Source: Mariannaea sp. PMI_226
Lineage: Eukaryota > Ascomycota > Sordariomycetes > Hypocreales > Nectriaceae
NCBI GenBank assembly: GCA_024336345.1
Contig: JANFOG010000003.1
Span: 186,001 to 250,000, forward strand
DNA length: 64,000 nt
Direction: 5' to 3'
Each line of letters starts with the position of its first letter. Within the stretch, counting starts at the first letter, position 1. The position numbers were made by a program, and so were the translations under genes. Positions 11,972 to 25,100 of the stretch are shown here, piece after piece. Under the pieces are notes generated by a model that saw only the letters and a program-made list of their open reading frames with translations, did no database searches and had not been told where the DNA came from.

Positions 11972-13165
11972 TTATTGCTTGTCGGGGAAACCAAAGTTAA
12001 TGCCAAAGGGAGGGTAGACATATCTGTGAAGTTCTCCCTTCTTGGTAAGATCATCAGAGTAATCGTTGAGAATCTTCATATCCTCGGCGTCGAGAGGCAC
12101 AATCTCCTTGTTGGCTGAGATGCGCTCAGCGGTGACAGACTTGGCCAACACAGTGCTTCCTCGAGCAACTAGAAAAAAAAAAGTGTGTGCGTTAGTTATG
12201 AGTGTACCATTTCCAAAAGAAGATTTCAATGTTAGACGAGAATGTTTCCTCCAGGAATTTTCTTACCGTGGTAGCTAAGAAGGACAGTGGCGGGAGTAAC
12301 ACCCTTGCGCTCAGCAACCTTGAGGACTGGCTCAGCGCTCATCAGGGGACCGCCGGTGCTGCCCAGAGGGCTGTAGGCGACCACATGAATGCCCTTCTCT
12401 TTGCAAAAGTCGACAATATCCTGCTGAGGAAGACTAGGGTGGTTCTCAATCTGGTTGATGGCGGGAACGATGGTAGCGTGGGGGAGGAGCTCCTCGAGGT
12501 ACTTGACGCTGTACTGTACGCAGTGGCAAAGCCGCGTTAGCTTTTCTCATGTGTTTTCTTGCTCATATATATAAAGGTGTATCTCACGTTGCAAACACCA
12601 ACGCCCTTGGTCTTGCCAGTGGCAACGAGCTTCTCCATCTGCTTCCATGTGTCGACGTGGTTGTAGTCCCGGATAATGTCCCGAGAGCCATCGGGCTTGG
12701 TGGGGAACTTGTCATGGTTACCCTCGGGGTTGAGGAGGACAGGCCAGTGCTAGAATGAGAGTGTGAGCGTCCAAACAAACAAAAGAGTGTTCCCAGGCAC
12801 CAATCCAGCCCAGAACTGAAAAGGGTTGAGGAAAGACTTACCACCAAGAAGAGATCAACATAGTCAAGGCCCAGGCTCTTCAAGCTCTTCTCAAGAGCAA
12901 GCTCGCAGCGGGTGTTGTATGAGGCCCAGACCTTGGTCATGACAAAGATATCCTCTCGCTTGACGCCAGCGTCGAAGGCGGCCTTGAGACCCTGGCCAAC
13001 CTCGTCCTCATTTCCGTAGCAGTAAGCACCATCGACAAGCTTGTAGCCATCCTTGAGGGCGAACTCGACAGCAGTCTGAACCTGACCTGGAGCGGCCTGC
13101 CAGGTGCCGTAGCCGAGGGCAGGGATCTCCTGGCCGTTGTTGAGCTTGAAGGAAGTAGCAGCCAT
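11972..13165 (-). CDS. Aldo/keto reductase (NADPH; glycerol 2-dehydrogenase/GCY1-like)
   Basis: Four exons (13165-12842, 12749-12588, 12513-12267, 12168-11972) give 309 residues, the normal AKR length. The catalytic tetrad is complete: Asp45, Tyr50, Lys78 and His109 (the His is created by the first splice, LFLV/HWPV). GVCNYSVKYLEELL, NQIENHPSLPQ and VLAKSVT are standard AKR barrel and cofactor motifs. AKRs of this type reduce aldehydes or ketones of sugars and trioses (for example dihydroxyacetone or L-glyceraldehyde to glycerol) with NADPH. It converges on a sorbitol-dehydrogenase-type gene, and a KduD-like gene lies just beyond. Family is certain; substrate is inferred. All introns are 74-98 nt with standard borders. 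Confidence 0.92.
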
Positions 13166-14689
13166 TTTTCCTTTCGTCTGACAAGTTATGTAGGTATGGA
13201 AAAAAAAGAAGAAGAAGAGTCAAGGGATAGGTACAGAGATAGAATAGATAACAAAAAGTCAACTGTACAGGTGCTACAAAGGATAGAGCTCTCGCGTTGG
13301 CGCGAAAGTGGGAGTCGAGGCTATGTTATAAGTGCGCGGAGAGCTTTGCCCCGAGTAAAGGAATGGGACGGGACCTAATCATTCAAGTGCCCGCGCATCA
13401 TCTACGTTCTTTGCATCACGCATCTATTCCTTACGTATTTTTTTAGTCCAGCATACACACGCCCCCCCAACTCAATCCCCAATGTTTCTTTCTTTCTCCT
13501 GTGTTCCTGACTTTCGTCTCATGGCCGCGGGGTCAAAGCCGAGAAGTGGGCGAAATGTGAGAATCGAATCCCCACCACGCCATCTCAAAGCCCCCCTCGT
13601 CTTCCTCCCTCCACCCACTCACCCTATGGCGCCACGCCTAGTTACCTACTAGAGCGGAGCGAGGCCCCTCCTCTCTACTGAATGCTGGGTTTGGGGGATG
13701 TGTCTCCTCGGGTCTGAATCCCCCACGCACTCAGGAACTTGGGGTGTGCTACCCTTCTGTATTGTTACATCTATGCAGGCACTTCAATGGAGTTCCCTTG
13801 ATCAAGGTCAAGACGGGAAATGTACAGGTTGTTCCCGCCCAACTCTGAACCAAACAGTAGGCACACTTGTAAAAGTAGCATGCATTTAAGCCGAGGAAGA
13901 TGCAGTTCGTTCAAGTAGTTAAAATCACACCCCCCTTCATCGGGGAGGGGGAGCGATGCAGCTCTCCCCGTTGTGTGGGCCGAGTCGGCGAGAACCCCGG
14001 ATGTGTGCCCCCAAACATCGAGTTTGGAGAGGCACACACTATGTAACACAAAGACAAAGTATCTACAATACTCATGGCGCCACAGCGACACCGGACTTCA
14101 TTCTTCTTCTTCTCTGCTCGGTCTCGATCATCACAGCAACTGCTCAGCTTTGTTGAACTGTCTTCCGTGTCAATCGCATTCATTGCTGGCTCGCCACCGA
14201 CTATGCCATGGTGAAGCAAACATGGAATGAGATGGTAGCCCAAAGAAAATCAATAGTCCCCTCTATAACTATGAGGTGCAAATATGGACGTCTAACAAAT
14301 ATCCTTCCCTAAAGTAGCATATTCGATCACACAAACGATGCTATCTATGCCTGATCCCGGGCAATATCGTCCAACCCACATTGTCAGGGTCGCCTCAGAC
14401 CAATCAACTCCTTCTCGTTTGTGTCTCTTGCATTACCGACCCTGTTCAAAGAGCCCTTCTATCTTCTGTGAGGCTCGAGGAAGGGAAACACAAGCAAAAA
14501 CACTATATGTACATGTACATACCAAGACAAAGGGGAAAAAAGAAAACACAAAACACACACAAGACTGTCGTCGGGGATATCCATTACAACGAAATAATTC
14601 GTAGAGCACTCTTCTTTCCTAGCTTCCATTACCCCGTCTAGTCACTCTTTGATTCATCATGTTGACTAGCCGGTCCGTAAAGGCAAGCT
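13166..14689. other. Intergenic between the AKR start and the SED5 end
   Basis: Holds the AKR promoter (a GC-rich block near 13290-13320 with TTGGCGCGAAA) and the SED5 3' region. A strong imperfect hairpin lies at 14003-14037 and is listed separately. No coding frame with recognisable features. Confidence 0.55.
14003..14037. other. Strong intergenic hairpin (7 bp + 6 bp stems, 5-nt loop)
   Basis: GTGTGCC at 14003-14009 pairs with GGCACAC at 14031-14037, and CCAAAC at 14011-14016 pairs with GTTTGG at 14022-14027. The loop is ATCGA; a 1-nt and a 3-nt bulge separate the two stems. It lies about 650 bp beyond the SED5 stop and about 840 bp upstream of the AKR start. Function unknown; structured RNA, cruciform or a mobile-element relic are all possible. 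Confidence 0.6.
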
Positions 14690-15857
14690 TTAGCCTGAGA
14701 CCAAAACCCAAAGTCTGCAGGAGTATGTTAGTCTCATCCAGGGAAGAAAAATAACAAAACAAAGTGAGGCAATCGGAAACCAATGAACCAAGCCAGGATG
14801 GTGTAAAAAAAAAAGTGAACTTACAAGAAAAAGATCATGAGAACACCAAACATCTTAGCAATCAACCATCGGTTACTTGACACTCTGGACCAGTACTTGA
14901 GTAGCTCTCGTTGTGCTCCCTCAACATTATCCACGACGTCTTCTGTATTGGCGTCGATTCGCTGGATCATTTCGCTCTGTTCTGAGACCATGGTCGCTAG
15001 TTGGCCAAAGATACTGCCAAGCTCGCTGATGGTCTTCTCGATGGCTTCAATAGCCTCGCCACGCTGCTGGATATAGCTGTTCTGCGGCTGCGCCTCTTCC
15101 ATCAGCAGCAATTGCTGGTCTCCCACAGGATTGAGGGATAGAGTATCAGCCCCGGGTGCTGGCGAATTTCGGTTGGGGGTTCCATAGAGAGGTGATGCTG
15201 ATTGCTGCAGTGATGGCTGGGCGTGTTGGGATACACTAGAGATGAAGTTTTCCGTCCTTGACCTGGATGCCTGAATGTTCTTCGTTCTCGCTTCCAATAC
15301 GTCTTTGAAGTTGACGGAAACATCCGTCAACTTGCCTTGAAGTAGATAAACGACATTCTTGTTGTGCTCGCTCTCTTGGTCTGGTTTAGGGTGCTGCTGC
15401 TTTGACATCATCTGCAGAGCGCCAATCTGCTGGTTCAGGGACGATAGATCCTGCTTGATAACGAAGGTAAGCTCGTTGATTTCGACGGGTCGATCATCGA
15501 AAAGAGTTCGTCTGCGAGCCACTATTCGCCGGCATTAGCATGTTCACTTGATTGTAGCGAGTTTGGGTCCTGAGTGGCGCAAAGGAGGAAACCCCAACCC
15601 CGAGATTGTAGAAACTCACATTGTGCAAGCTTTTCCAGCTTTCCCATGGTCGCCGATATTCCTCGACCGATCTCAGCTGCCTTACGGGCAAAGTCGGATC
15701 TTCTTGGGTTGCCATCGGCAGCGGCGGCAGACTTTTGAGCATCGGAGAGAAGGGACCTTCGCTGCGAGCCGGCCTTGTTGGAAGCATGACGGCGCTGAGC
15801 TTGAGCAAGCACCGACTTGAACTCAGAGGTTCGATCTTGGATAGAGGCGACAGCCAT
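14690..15857 (-). CDS. SED5: Golgi t-SNARE syntaxin 5
   Basis: Three exons (15857-15620, 15521-14825, 14714-14690) encode 319 residues. The N-terminus IQDRTSEFKSVL, then KLAQLARRRTLFDDRPVEI formed by the first splice, are signatures of the Sed5/syntaxin-5 family. The SNARE helix is at about residues 225-285 (QRGEAIEAIEKTISELG...), with a glutamine expected at the zero layer. The C-terminal membrane anchor (WLIAKMFGVLMIFFLL) is completed by a 25-nt last coding exon that adds WVLVSG. The protein is the Qa-SNARE for ER-to-Golgi and intra-Golgi fusion. Reading through the last intron would end the protein at a TAA immediately after FFL, shortening the anchor, so the short last exon matters. Confidence 0.95.
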
Positions 15858-18800
15858 AATGATGGTTTGAATTAGAATTGGGGTCGAGGACGGACTGCGG
15901 CCAGCGCGGCTTCGATTCTCGAGAGTTGTATTATCAAATAGCGATGGCAGACGTGTCCGCCTAGTGCGCCTTTGGATTTAAGTCGATTACTGGGTATAAA
16001 TGCGTCGGTTTTGGATGCGAAATGCCGGATTCGTTGAGATGTTTTTTTTTTTTGGCGTTGGGGCGGCGCGAAGACGTGGGCGCGAGGAGGCGAGAGATTA
16101 AGACAGATTTACTCAAGAGTAGGATAGATAAGGCAGCGAAATGTAGTTTGGAGAGAGCGTGTGTGAGAGAGAAAATCGATATGCAACAACGAAAAAAAAA
16201 GCCCCGGGATGAAGAGTTGATGAACCTAGGGTTGCAAGCAGGTGAGGGGGACAAAGAATAGCCTCGCAACGTAGGAAATTGTGTCAGATTAGTTTAATGA
16301 CCTTGAGAAGAGGCTTGAGTGGTGATTTCCCATATCTTGGCCCCAAAGGTCCTTATTCCCCGGCCTTTTCCAAGGTACCCGTGCCGCCACGCTGTCCCCA
16401 GGAAAGAGAGTTCCGAGGAAACTCCGGCTGTGGCTGGTGACTCCGGATTTAGCAACGCATCCCCTATGGTCCAAACCGGGGCACTTGCCACAGGCCATGC
16501 CTCGGGGCCTTGAGGCATCTGGACCATGCAATGCATGCCGCAAGTTTGAACTCCAAGATCCAAGATCTACGAACGCAGGTACCTATTGATGTGTTGTCAA
16601 TATCCCGTCCGCTTCCTACATGTTAATAAACCATCAAAACGAATCTACGTACCTTCTCGTAAAACTGGCCACGGTGATTGCGCATAACCCGTACATGGAT
16701 TTGTGCTCACTACTCCCAGCATGCAAAATCATGACAAGAGGAAGTTGAATTTTTAGGTCTTTGTACTTACGAAAGGGTCACTTTTTTGGATAGAATTTCA
16801 CGAGTTTACTGTCACAATATATTGCAGGCTCTGGTCTAGGTAGAATGCACTTTGAGTCCTGTCATCTCTATTTGGCAATACTTCTCCCTTTGCCAATTGA
16901 CTGATGGGGGAGCCAGATGCTACGCCCAATCTCGTGGGGTTTGGGTGGAGATACCTTCAAATGGCTGTTGTACCGTTATTTAGCTACCTATGGGATAAAG
17001 TGCGTGCGTGACTATGTAGGTAATGAAGGCATATATATATTCCAGCTAGAGTCTCGGCTCTAGTAATCTAATTGTTGAGATTATACACTCTCAACGCAAT
17101 AAACTCGTATTGGGGTAGAATATAAGTTACATGTTCGGCTACATATCAAGTTAGGTGTTCATGGATAAATCAAGAATCGACTTCTACACTTTTACAGTCC
17201 TTATTGGAAAACATCGAAACGGTCCATGAATAACCGTCTCGATTCGTGGTATTCAATTGCCCCCCCCCTCATTATGCGTAGAGCGAAGCTGCCTCTGATT
17301 GCGTCATCCTGGTAGGTTCCTCAAATTTAATTCGCAAGCAAGTGGATGGAGGGGGGGCAATGCAACGAAGTGGCGACGTATTTGTACTTCTGGGAACGAC
17401 CATGGCACCATTTCAGACTCCTTCCTCTTGTGCCGTGTGCCCGTGGCTAGGGCGGCTCGTTCGGGCTTGTCGAAGGGTACCTACATTAGGTGCCAACTCA
17501 ACCAGGAAGATCTGAGCCACCGGGAGGGTCAACCAGGTTCGTATTCGTTGATTGAAAGGTAGGAGGGTTAACAGAGTAAGACGACCAAGGATTGGGGGCC
17601 ACAATATTGTCATCCCATAAAACCCCATAAGTGCTGATTGTATCATAAGAAACAAAAAGTGCCCCCCCGCCTTGCAATTCTTGCGTGTCTCGGAAGCGGC
17701 TAGTTGAGCATTGAGCTCGATACAGGAGGCGATGATTTATGCCTAATTTCTTAGAAGAGGTGAGAGGGGAAAATTACAGCCGCTATGGGCGAAGTTTTGT
17801 CTTGCCTACCTTATCTAAATGGGTACCCAGAAATACGAGTTTTGCCCGTATTCACTATTTTTTTTTCCTTGGTTGGACTGTGGATTCCCCCCCGCAAACG
17901 AAGGGTGCAGGCAGCTCATCGTCTCATGTTCATACCGAGTGCTGCCAGTCATCTGCATGATAGAATACACAGTATGCTTCTTCCTCACTGGGGGCGCTTA
18001 TACTTCAATGTACCCAGCGAATGCAAATACTATTGACAACTAGCGGCTTTGAAGAAAAGTCAACAAGCCGGTTTGGAAGGTTGTGAGTGGCTAAAACGGC
18101 GTTTGTCGCGTTTCGAGGGCTTGACTTGTACGTGGCCGTCGACGGTTTGATACAGGGTCTGCGCGCCGCCAACAAGACGGGAAGTTTCATCCATGGATGT
18201 TTTGGCGGCAATTGGCTATAGGTCCGTCGTCAGTTCAGCTTGGCTACTCTAGGTAGGCATATTCTCCCAGTAACGGCTGCAGTGAACGTAATGGAGCTCG
18301 ACCTCTTCTTCTTAGGCATCTTAGACACTTGCACGAGGAGTAAATAAATACGTCTTGAACACGGAAATCCTCCATTACATCGACTTTTCCAAGCCTCATG
18401 CATGTGACCTCCCCCTCCCAAAGGACCCAAATTGTCAAGTGCCTCAATTTCTTCAACGCTGGCTAATTAGGTACTCTCCCGCCCCCTGTCCAAGTTATCC
18501 TCTTGCTCCTAACCCCCTGTCATCCTGCCACATCAACACTCAACTTCCACTAGTTACTAGAAAACGCACCCTTTAGTGCACTGGTCACTGGTCTGGTCTG
18601 GTCTGTCCGCTGCATGCTGCTGTCGGCGGGTTTCTTCACTAAGACAAGAAGCCGCTACCACCTGCGTCGCCTCGGCGCCAGCCCCCCACCACCACCACCA
18701 CCTCAGGTTGTCCCCGAGAGTAGTCCATCGGGCCCCGTCGTCGATTCGCCTCAAACCTGACCGCATCATCATCTGCTTCTGTATCGCATCCTGTCTTTGA

Positions 18801-19173
18801 CGTCCTGTTTCTCACCTCCACCTTCTACTGTGCCTCAAGCACACACCTGAGCTTTTGTTTCCATTTTCACCATCCTTGGGTGTGCTCTTTTGATTCCTCA
18901 GGGCCTTTCCTGTACTGCTCGATCTACTTTTGTTTTACTTTTGGCCTATAGTACCCTTAGCTCCTCCTCACCCTCGCCGACGTCCTCCCCTCCGACTCAG
19001 CATCGTCATAGAGCCCACTTCAAGCTATCGCAGTCCGGCTTTCCGTGGATCGTCCCCCCTAAAGTTCCCAAGTGCCGTCGCAATCTCCCCCAAATTATCG
19101 ACTTGCCTCCCACCACCCTCCAACCCCAAGAGAATAATGTTCCCTTAGTTGCGTGAATACTATTCGACACGCA
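15858..19173. other. 3.3 kb intergenic region, divergent promoters of SED5 and the 881-residue protein gene
   Basis: No supportable gene. Seen: SED5 leader sequence, a C-rich tract near 17262-17269, (CAC)n-like sequence near 18690-18705, TGGTC direct repeats near 18582-18605, and a T/C-rich leader before 19174. All open frames are under 90 codons without recognisable motifs. Confidence 0.55.
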
Positions 19174-21887
19174 ATGGACGGGACGTACAATAACCCTTTC
19201 GCGCAAGGGCAGTCTCCATTGTACGCAGCTCATTATTTTCCCAACTCCTTTCTTTCGTGTGTTGGTCCTAACTGATATTCTTATCCAGGACACCAGATAC
19301 TCCCTCAGGCGGAGCATACAAAGTCAACGTCAACCGTGCGAAGACGAGAAAATGGGTCGAGGCCAAAGTTCAGAGCTACGATGGAGATGACTGGGGTGAC
19401 GAGTATTCCGACGATGACGACGAGCCCGAACCCGTACCTACACCTGTCTCGCGTGTCACATCTGGCTTGCGCCCTGTAGGCCAGCGATTACCGTCTGAGA
19501 CGCATCGAGCATCCCCAAGGCTCGCCGAAATTGCTGCCTCTGGGTCTCGAAGTACGACCAGTCCACCTCCCCTACATATTCAAACCGGACAGTCCGATTC
19601 TACCGCTACGGAGCAGCAAACCGCGCCGACAATCCCAGCTCATGTTCAGGACTCCCCTCGAACCACTTCGTCTCCCGCAACTGGCCGAACCGCCTCACCA
19701 ATTCTTCTCCCATCTCAACAAAGACAGACCCCAGCCGCTGCACATCAAGTTGAGCCACAATCATCCACACCTCATACACAGACGTCGACTCCCGCTCGGT
19801 CGTCTCCCTTAGTTCAGGCTATCGAGCTCTCACGCACTGAAGAAGATCGAAAGTCCGCAGGCTCACCATTGTCCACTCAGGATCATGTTACCTCTCAGCC
19901 CACCCAAGGCCCAGCGCCACCCGCAGCAGAGGTCGCCCAAGAGACTATCAACCCCCCGTTCAGAGTAGCAGAAAGAGAGCCGTCCCCAGAAAAGAGTGCT
20001 TCAGATGGTCATTCGCTACTACCAGACATGAAGCGCTTGTCTATCTTCACATCCGATTTTTTCTCATCTTCAACCAGCGAGCCTCAGAAAGGGAAAGTTG
20101 AATCGTCGCCCGACAAGCCGAGTGATGGTGCCTCGCCCGGGCTGGCAGGAGACGACGTTGCTAAGAACGAGGGTGCAGAGACTTCTACAGACCCCCAATC
20201 GCAACAGAACGAGCCCTCATTTTCTGTAAGCGGGCCCATCACCAGTCCCAAGAACCAGCTTCCAGTCCTCCCGGTACCGGATCCTCGATCAGTTCCGCCC
20301 CTGCGCACACCGAGCCCTGGTGCTAAGGCATCCGCCCCTCAGGAGCCGGTATCTAGCACTTCCTCCCACATGATGCACCCGGACATCACCCCTACTGAGC
20401 CCTTACAACCTGGCCGTTTAGATCATTCTCCGTCTGACTTTGCACCGCCGCCAATTCACCATGATCCAGCGTTAAGTACCAATACATCATCACCAGTTAA
20501 GGAAAGCGATATGTTAAGCGAAGAAATCATGAGAAGTCTCAGTCCTGTGGGTATTATGCCTTCAGCTTTTGACTCTGTCCCAGATAGCTCCAAACAGTTG
20601 GCACCGACTAGTAGACAGGACACTCGCAGCAGCAGCTATACTCTTCGTGACTACGACAGTTATTGGGCGGATTCACCAGATAAGCCGACACCTGAGGCCA
20701 AGGATGTTGATCCAGAAGCGGTTCCTGAACAACCTCCTATCCAAGCGCCTGCTGTTCAAGCGCCTCCTGTTCAAGCGCCTCCTGTTCAAGCGTCTCCTGT
20801 TCAAGCGCCTCCTGTTCAAGCGCCTCCTGTTCAAGCGCCTCCTGTTCAAGCGCCTCCTGTTCAAGCGCCTCCTGTTCAAACGCCACCAGAGGCGGTGCAG
20901 GAGATTGATAATTCAGAACCAATCGCGAGTCCCTCGAGTGGTGATACCCCTGCTCTTCGACGGCGATTTTCTTGGGAGGCAGAGCCTGAACAAAATAAAG
21001 TTCTCAAATCCGAAACACCAGTTGAGGAACCACCCAAAGCTGAGATTCCCAGCACCAATACCCCTTCTTCGCTTGAGCAATCCGATGTTCCCTTGCCCAC
21101 AGATGTTGTATCAGACGTTACTAGCCCGCCGTCTGAGACGCCGAAGGCTGCCATGCCTCCAGCTTCAGATAATAGTGTACCACCTCCAGGTGCTCAACCA
21201 CTACCTTCAATGCTTGACCTCCCTGTGTTGAGTGAGCCCGAAGACACAAGCTTGCAGGACATAGAAGATAAGCAACCATCGCTTCTCTCTGATAGGATAC
21301 TGAGCGATATACCTTCCCGTTCAGTATCAGATGTGTCAGCACTGGAAAGTCAATCAACGACTTTCGATGCTCCCCTCATCCACCCTCGACCTGTGCCTCA
21401 AGTCAAGACTGTTAAGGAGATTATGGCCATGGGTACATCTGAAAAACGGATCAGCGAATATGATCAGTCGCGAAAGGCGTTTGCTGAGGCCGACTTGGGC
21501 TTGGCAACATGGATCGCAGCTATCAAGCAGCAACACCCCGAGTATGCTAATATTACCTCTTCCTTTAATGGAAACAGCTTCCAGGCTTCTAGTGGAGGCA
21601 ATGCTGCAAGCTCGACTGGATCGGCTGCTCCGTCGCAGCAACCCTACTACCAGCAATATCTTAACGCTAGTTCACCGACAACTACAGCACCACCATCCGC
21701 GTCTAGCCGTTCTAGATTGGGAGGCTTGCCGCTGCCGACGCAGGCGACCAGCGCGTTTGGGAACTCTAGCAACCAAATTGGAACGAAGAGCAAGGAGTTT
21801 ATGCACTCAGCTGGAAAGATGGGCAAGGGACTGTTGAGCAAGGGGAGAAGCAAATTGCGCGGCACTGGTGACAAGGTATTTCACTGA
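19174..21887 (+). CDS. Conserved-looking, mostly disordered fungal protein of unknown function (881 aa)
   Basis: Exons 19174-19220 and 19289-21887 (68-nt intron, CTAAC branch, TATCCAG acceptor) give 881 residues. After a short NPF-containing start (YNNPFAQGQSP), the second exon opens with YKVNVNRAKTRKWVEAK and SYDGDDWGDE, which look like a conserved structured patch. Residues 60-660 are Pro/Ser/Thr-rich and disordered, with a 15-bp minisatellite encoding QAPPV. The C-terminal 190 residues look conserved again: VKEIMAMGTSEKR, ADLGLATWIAAIKQQHPEY, and a basic end KGLLSKGRSKLRGTGDK. NPF and proline-rich stretches can bind EH or SH3 domains, so an adaptor role in endocytosis or actin is possible, but I do not recognise the family. 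The next gene starts only about 240 bp downstream. Confidence 0.8.
20742..20888 (+). repeat. 15-bp coding minisatellite (QAPPV), about 9-10 units
   Basis: Nearly identical CAAGCGCCTCCTGTT units in tandem, in frame, encoding QAPPV with single variants QAPAV and QASPV and a degenerate last unit QTPPE. The near-identity at DNA level points to recent slippage or unequal exchange. Confidence 0.95.
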
Positions 21888-22125
21888 CGCTTTCTTCTTT
21901 TTTTTTTAGAACCTGATGCCGTTGGGCCAATGTTTTGTTCTGTTCTTTTCCTATCTTCTCTCGCCTTAGGGCATGGAATCTTATTGGATTTAAGCTTCTC
22001 TCCATCATACGCTTCCAGGGCTTGTGGTGGTGGTGCACTGTTGGCCTTATGACGAGATGGTGTGTATGAGATAGGAATTTTACGACGCTGTTTTCCCTTT
22101 TTTCTGCCCACATCCTCATCTCACT

Positions 22126-25100
22126 ATGCCATTGGCCCATCCAATTATGGTCAACCGTGAAAAAGAGAAAAAGACAAGAAGAGGATATTAATACGTTGTG
22201 GTTGATAGGGCGAACCCATCCCTCCTCCAGTGGTGCATCATCCCCAGGCCAAAAAAGAGAGGCGAGCATCCTGGAGCATAAGTATTGGTGCAAAATCCCG
22301 CAGAGAACCCACACCGAGTTCCGACAAAGACAAGAAGTGGCTCTCCGGCTACTATCCTCCTTCGTCGTCCCAGTTGACTCGTATGCGCCCTTTCCGTTCT
22401 GCGTCTTGGGGCAGCGAACCAGGTAGGAGACGTATATCGCTCGGATCATTGAGCTCCCGCCTCTCAGGCTCGCGAGGTTCCAGCTTGTCCCGGATTGTGA
22501 ATGATGACGGCGCGATTGAAGCGTCAGGTTCCCACAGTAGAGACCGGCTCGATGATGAAGAACAAGTAACTCGTGGGCAAATTCCCGAGGACGGGGATGA
22601 AAACCCTAGATCTCGTTGGGATAAGTTTAAGTCGAAACTCAGGCAGCAGCAGGAACACCGGCAGCACCAGCAGCAGCCGACAATTGTATCAATATCAGCA
22701 CCAGCAATTTCATCGCCGGTGCCAGTATTATTAGCATCAGTTTCACCAACGAAAGGTAAGGCGACCAGGGATGATGTGTCGGAACGCTCATCAGTGTCTG
22801 GAGTACAATTGGATCAGCACAGCGATATCGACTCGACTTATCCAGATGCAACAGCGGTGTCTGCGGATGAATCAGATGAAGTTTCGGTCTATGAGTACGA
22901 TTGGACAGGCGCTGTAACCCCCCACAGCACAGCGGCATCGATCCGCATGTTGGTGGCAGAACCGACCCTGGTGGATGCGCGGCCCAGTCTGAGTCTAACA
23001 ACTCCAACTGCGGCGGCCTCGGTAGTGCGTGGGGAAACGCGTCTTGCTCCAGTTGCTGCCGTGCATACCCCTGCTCACTCCCGTCAGGCAGCTCATGATT
23101 CTGCAGGCAGCGGTAAAACCGGTCAGCCTGGTCAGCCTGGTCAGGCTCAGGCCAAGCCCCAGACCCAACCACCCCGGGTCCAATCCAGACAAGCCCAGGT
23201 CCAGAATACAAGCCAAAGTCAGCCCAGTTCCAACGTCCAGGCTCAATTCCAGACTCCGTCCCAGACTCCGTCCCAAGCAAACATCAACACACAGACACGA
23301 CAGCGGCGGCGGACAAAGGAGATGTCGTTTAGCAGCACACATCAGCAGCCGGGGGCTGATGAAATTCCTAAGCGTAATTCCTCCTTCATTGGCCTCCCGC
23401 CAATCAGGCGCGGCTCTACCTTTGGCCTGAGCTCGTCCTCGTCGTCGCCGGCCTTTGCTTCCACGTCTCAAGCCGCGCGTCCGGCTGCCGAGCGCTTTTC
23501 TCTTGACGATGATGACGAAGGGCCTCCCTCCCATCCTCCCCCTCCCGCAGCCTTTCCCGTCTCCGGGCCCGTCATTCCCGCCAATCCTCCCGCTGCTTTC
23601 CCGGGTAATGGTACCGTCGTCGCCGGCAATGGAGCAATTCAAACAGGCGTCACCCATTTTGCGGCATCTCATCCACCACCACCACAACCGATCCCACCTT
23701 CACTAGCACAACAACAAGAACAACAACAACAACAAGGACATGAGCAACAGCAAGGTGGTGTCGCACTCACAAATCAAACAGGCAGTATGTCATTCCAGTC
23801 TGACGAAACGTCAAAATTCTCGGGTCCGCCGGAGCGGTCAGATCCAGTGAGCAATTCAATGCACCTGCCAGACACATCCGGATTCCCAGAGGACCACTAC
23901 GGGGAGCACCAGTCACTACGGCCCCAGCAACAAAACTCGATGCCTTTTGGTGGTACTGCTAGCACTGCAGCCAGTGGTGGCAGTGGTGGCGGTGGTGGTG
24001 GTAGCGCGCCACCTATGATACCACCCAATATGGTTGGCAACCCAATTCAGAAGCTCCCGCCTTCCGGCCCTTGGAAGCTTGAAGAAAGTCACCTGAGCGA
24101 GCCACTTCATGCTGTCGCCAGAAATCGCGCAGGCACCGGCGGCTCTCAACAGCAGGCTTACTCTAGCTACGACAAGGAAACCGGGGTCACATTTCCCCAG
24201 GAATCATTGGCATACCCGACGACGTCGTCGCCCAGACCGAGACTCAAGGCGTCGGAGGTGCCCCCATCGTCAACCAGGCGCTACCCAGAGCTCTTTGGAG
24301 GCCCAAGGTCTAGGAGCAATTCAAACGGTAACATTTCCCAACCACCGCCGCCGCAGCCTGGTTATCAATTGCCGCCATCGCAATTGTCGCAAGACTTCAC
24401 CGTGCCTCCCGCCGCACCGGGCAGTTCCGAAGGTGAGGGAGCCAGAGAGCAACGCGGTCACCAGAAGACCTCAAGTCTCTTCAAGGATTTTGGTAGTCGT
24501 TTCACCAAGCCATCTCCAGAACATCAAGGCTCCTCACCGGCGGAACCCAATGTGACGCGAAATTCCGCACCGACGCCAGCTAACAAAGGCGTTGAGTGGT
24601 CGGTGTCTGACGTCTCGGGCGAGGAGATGCAACAGAATCCAGGTCCAAAGAAACCTCCAAGGGGAAGCTTCCTCTTCAGTCTTCGAGGCCGCTCTTCAGT
24701 AGACCACTCGCCACCGGTTCAAGCAGTTCAGCCTCAGGTAATTCAACCTCAGGTCCCGATGCAAGCTCCTCCTCCTATCAGCCAAGACCAAGCGAGACCA
24801 GAGACACCTCAGTCTCATTCTGAACGGAGGCACTCCCGGATTGGCGCTGGATTCGGAGCATTTGCTGGTGGGCATCTCAAAATCAAAAACTCAGGCCCAC
24901 CACCGCGGTCTTCAACCTCAAGCATGGTCAACGAGCCTAGCAATTCAACGGAGCACATGTCTCCTTTAACAAAGCGATTTTCCGGGTTTACTGCCCGCGA
25001 TAAAGTTGGGAGTATTTTCCACCGTCAAAGCACTGATATGACCCCAAAGCCAACTACGCCCGTGGGTATGACTCCTCCACCCATCGTGGGGGGATTTCAG

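Noticed and set aside
22639..23687. Two antisense frames of over 200 codons opposite the giant ORF
   Set aside because: Low-complexity composition mirrors the Pro/Gln-rich sense codons; no motifs.
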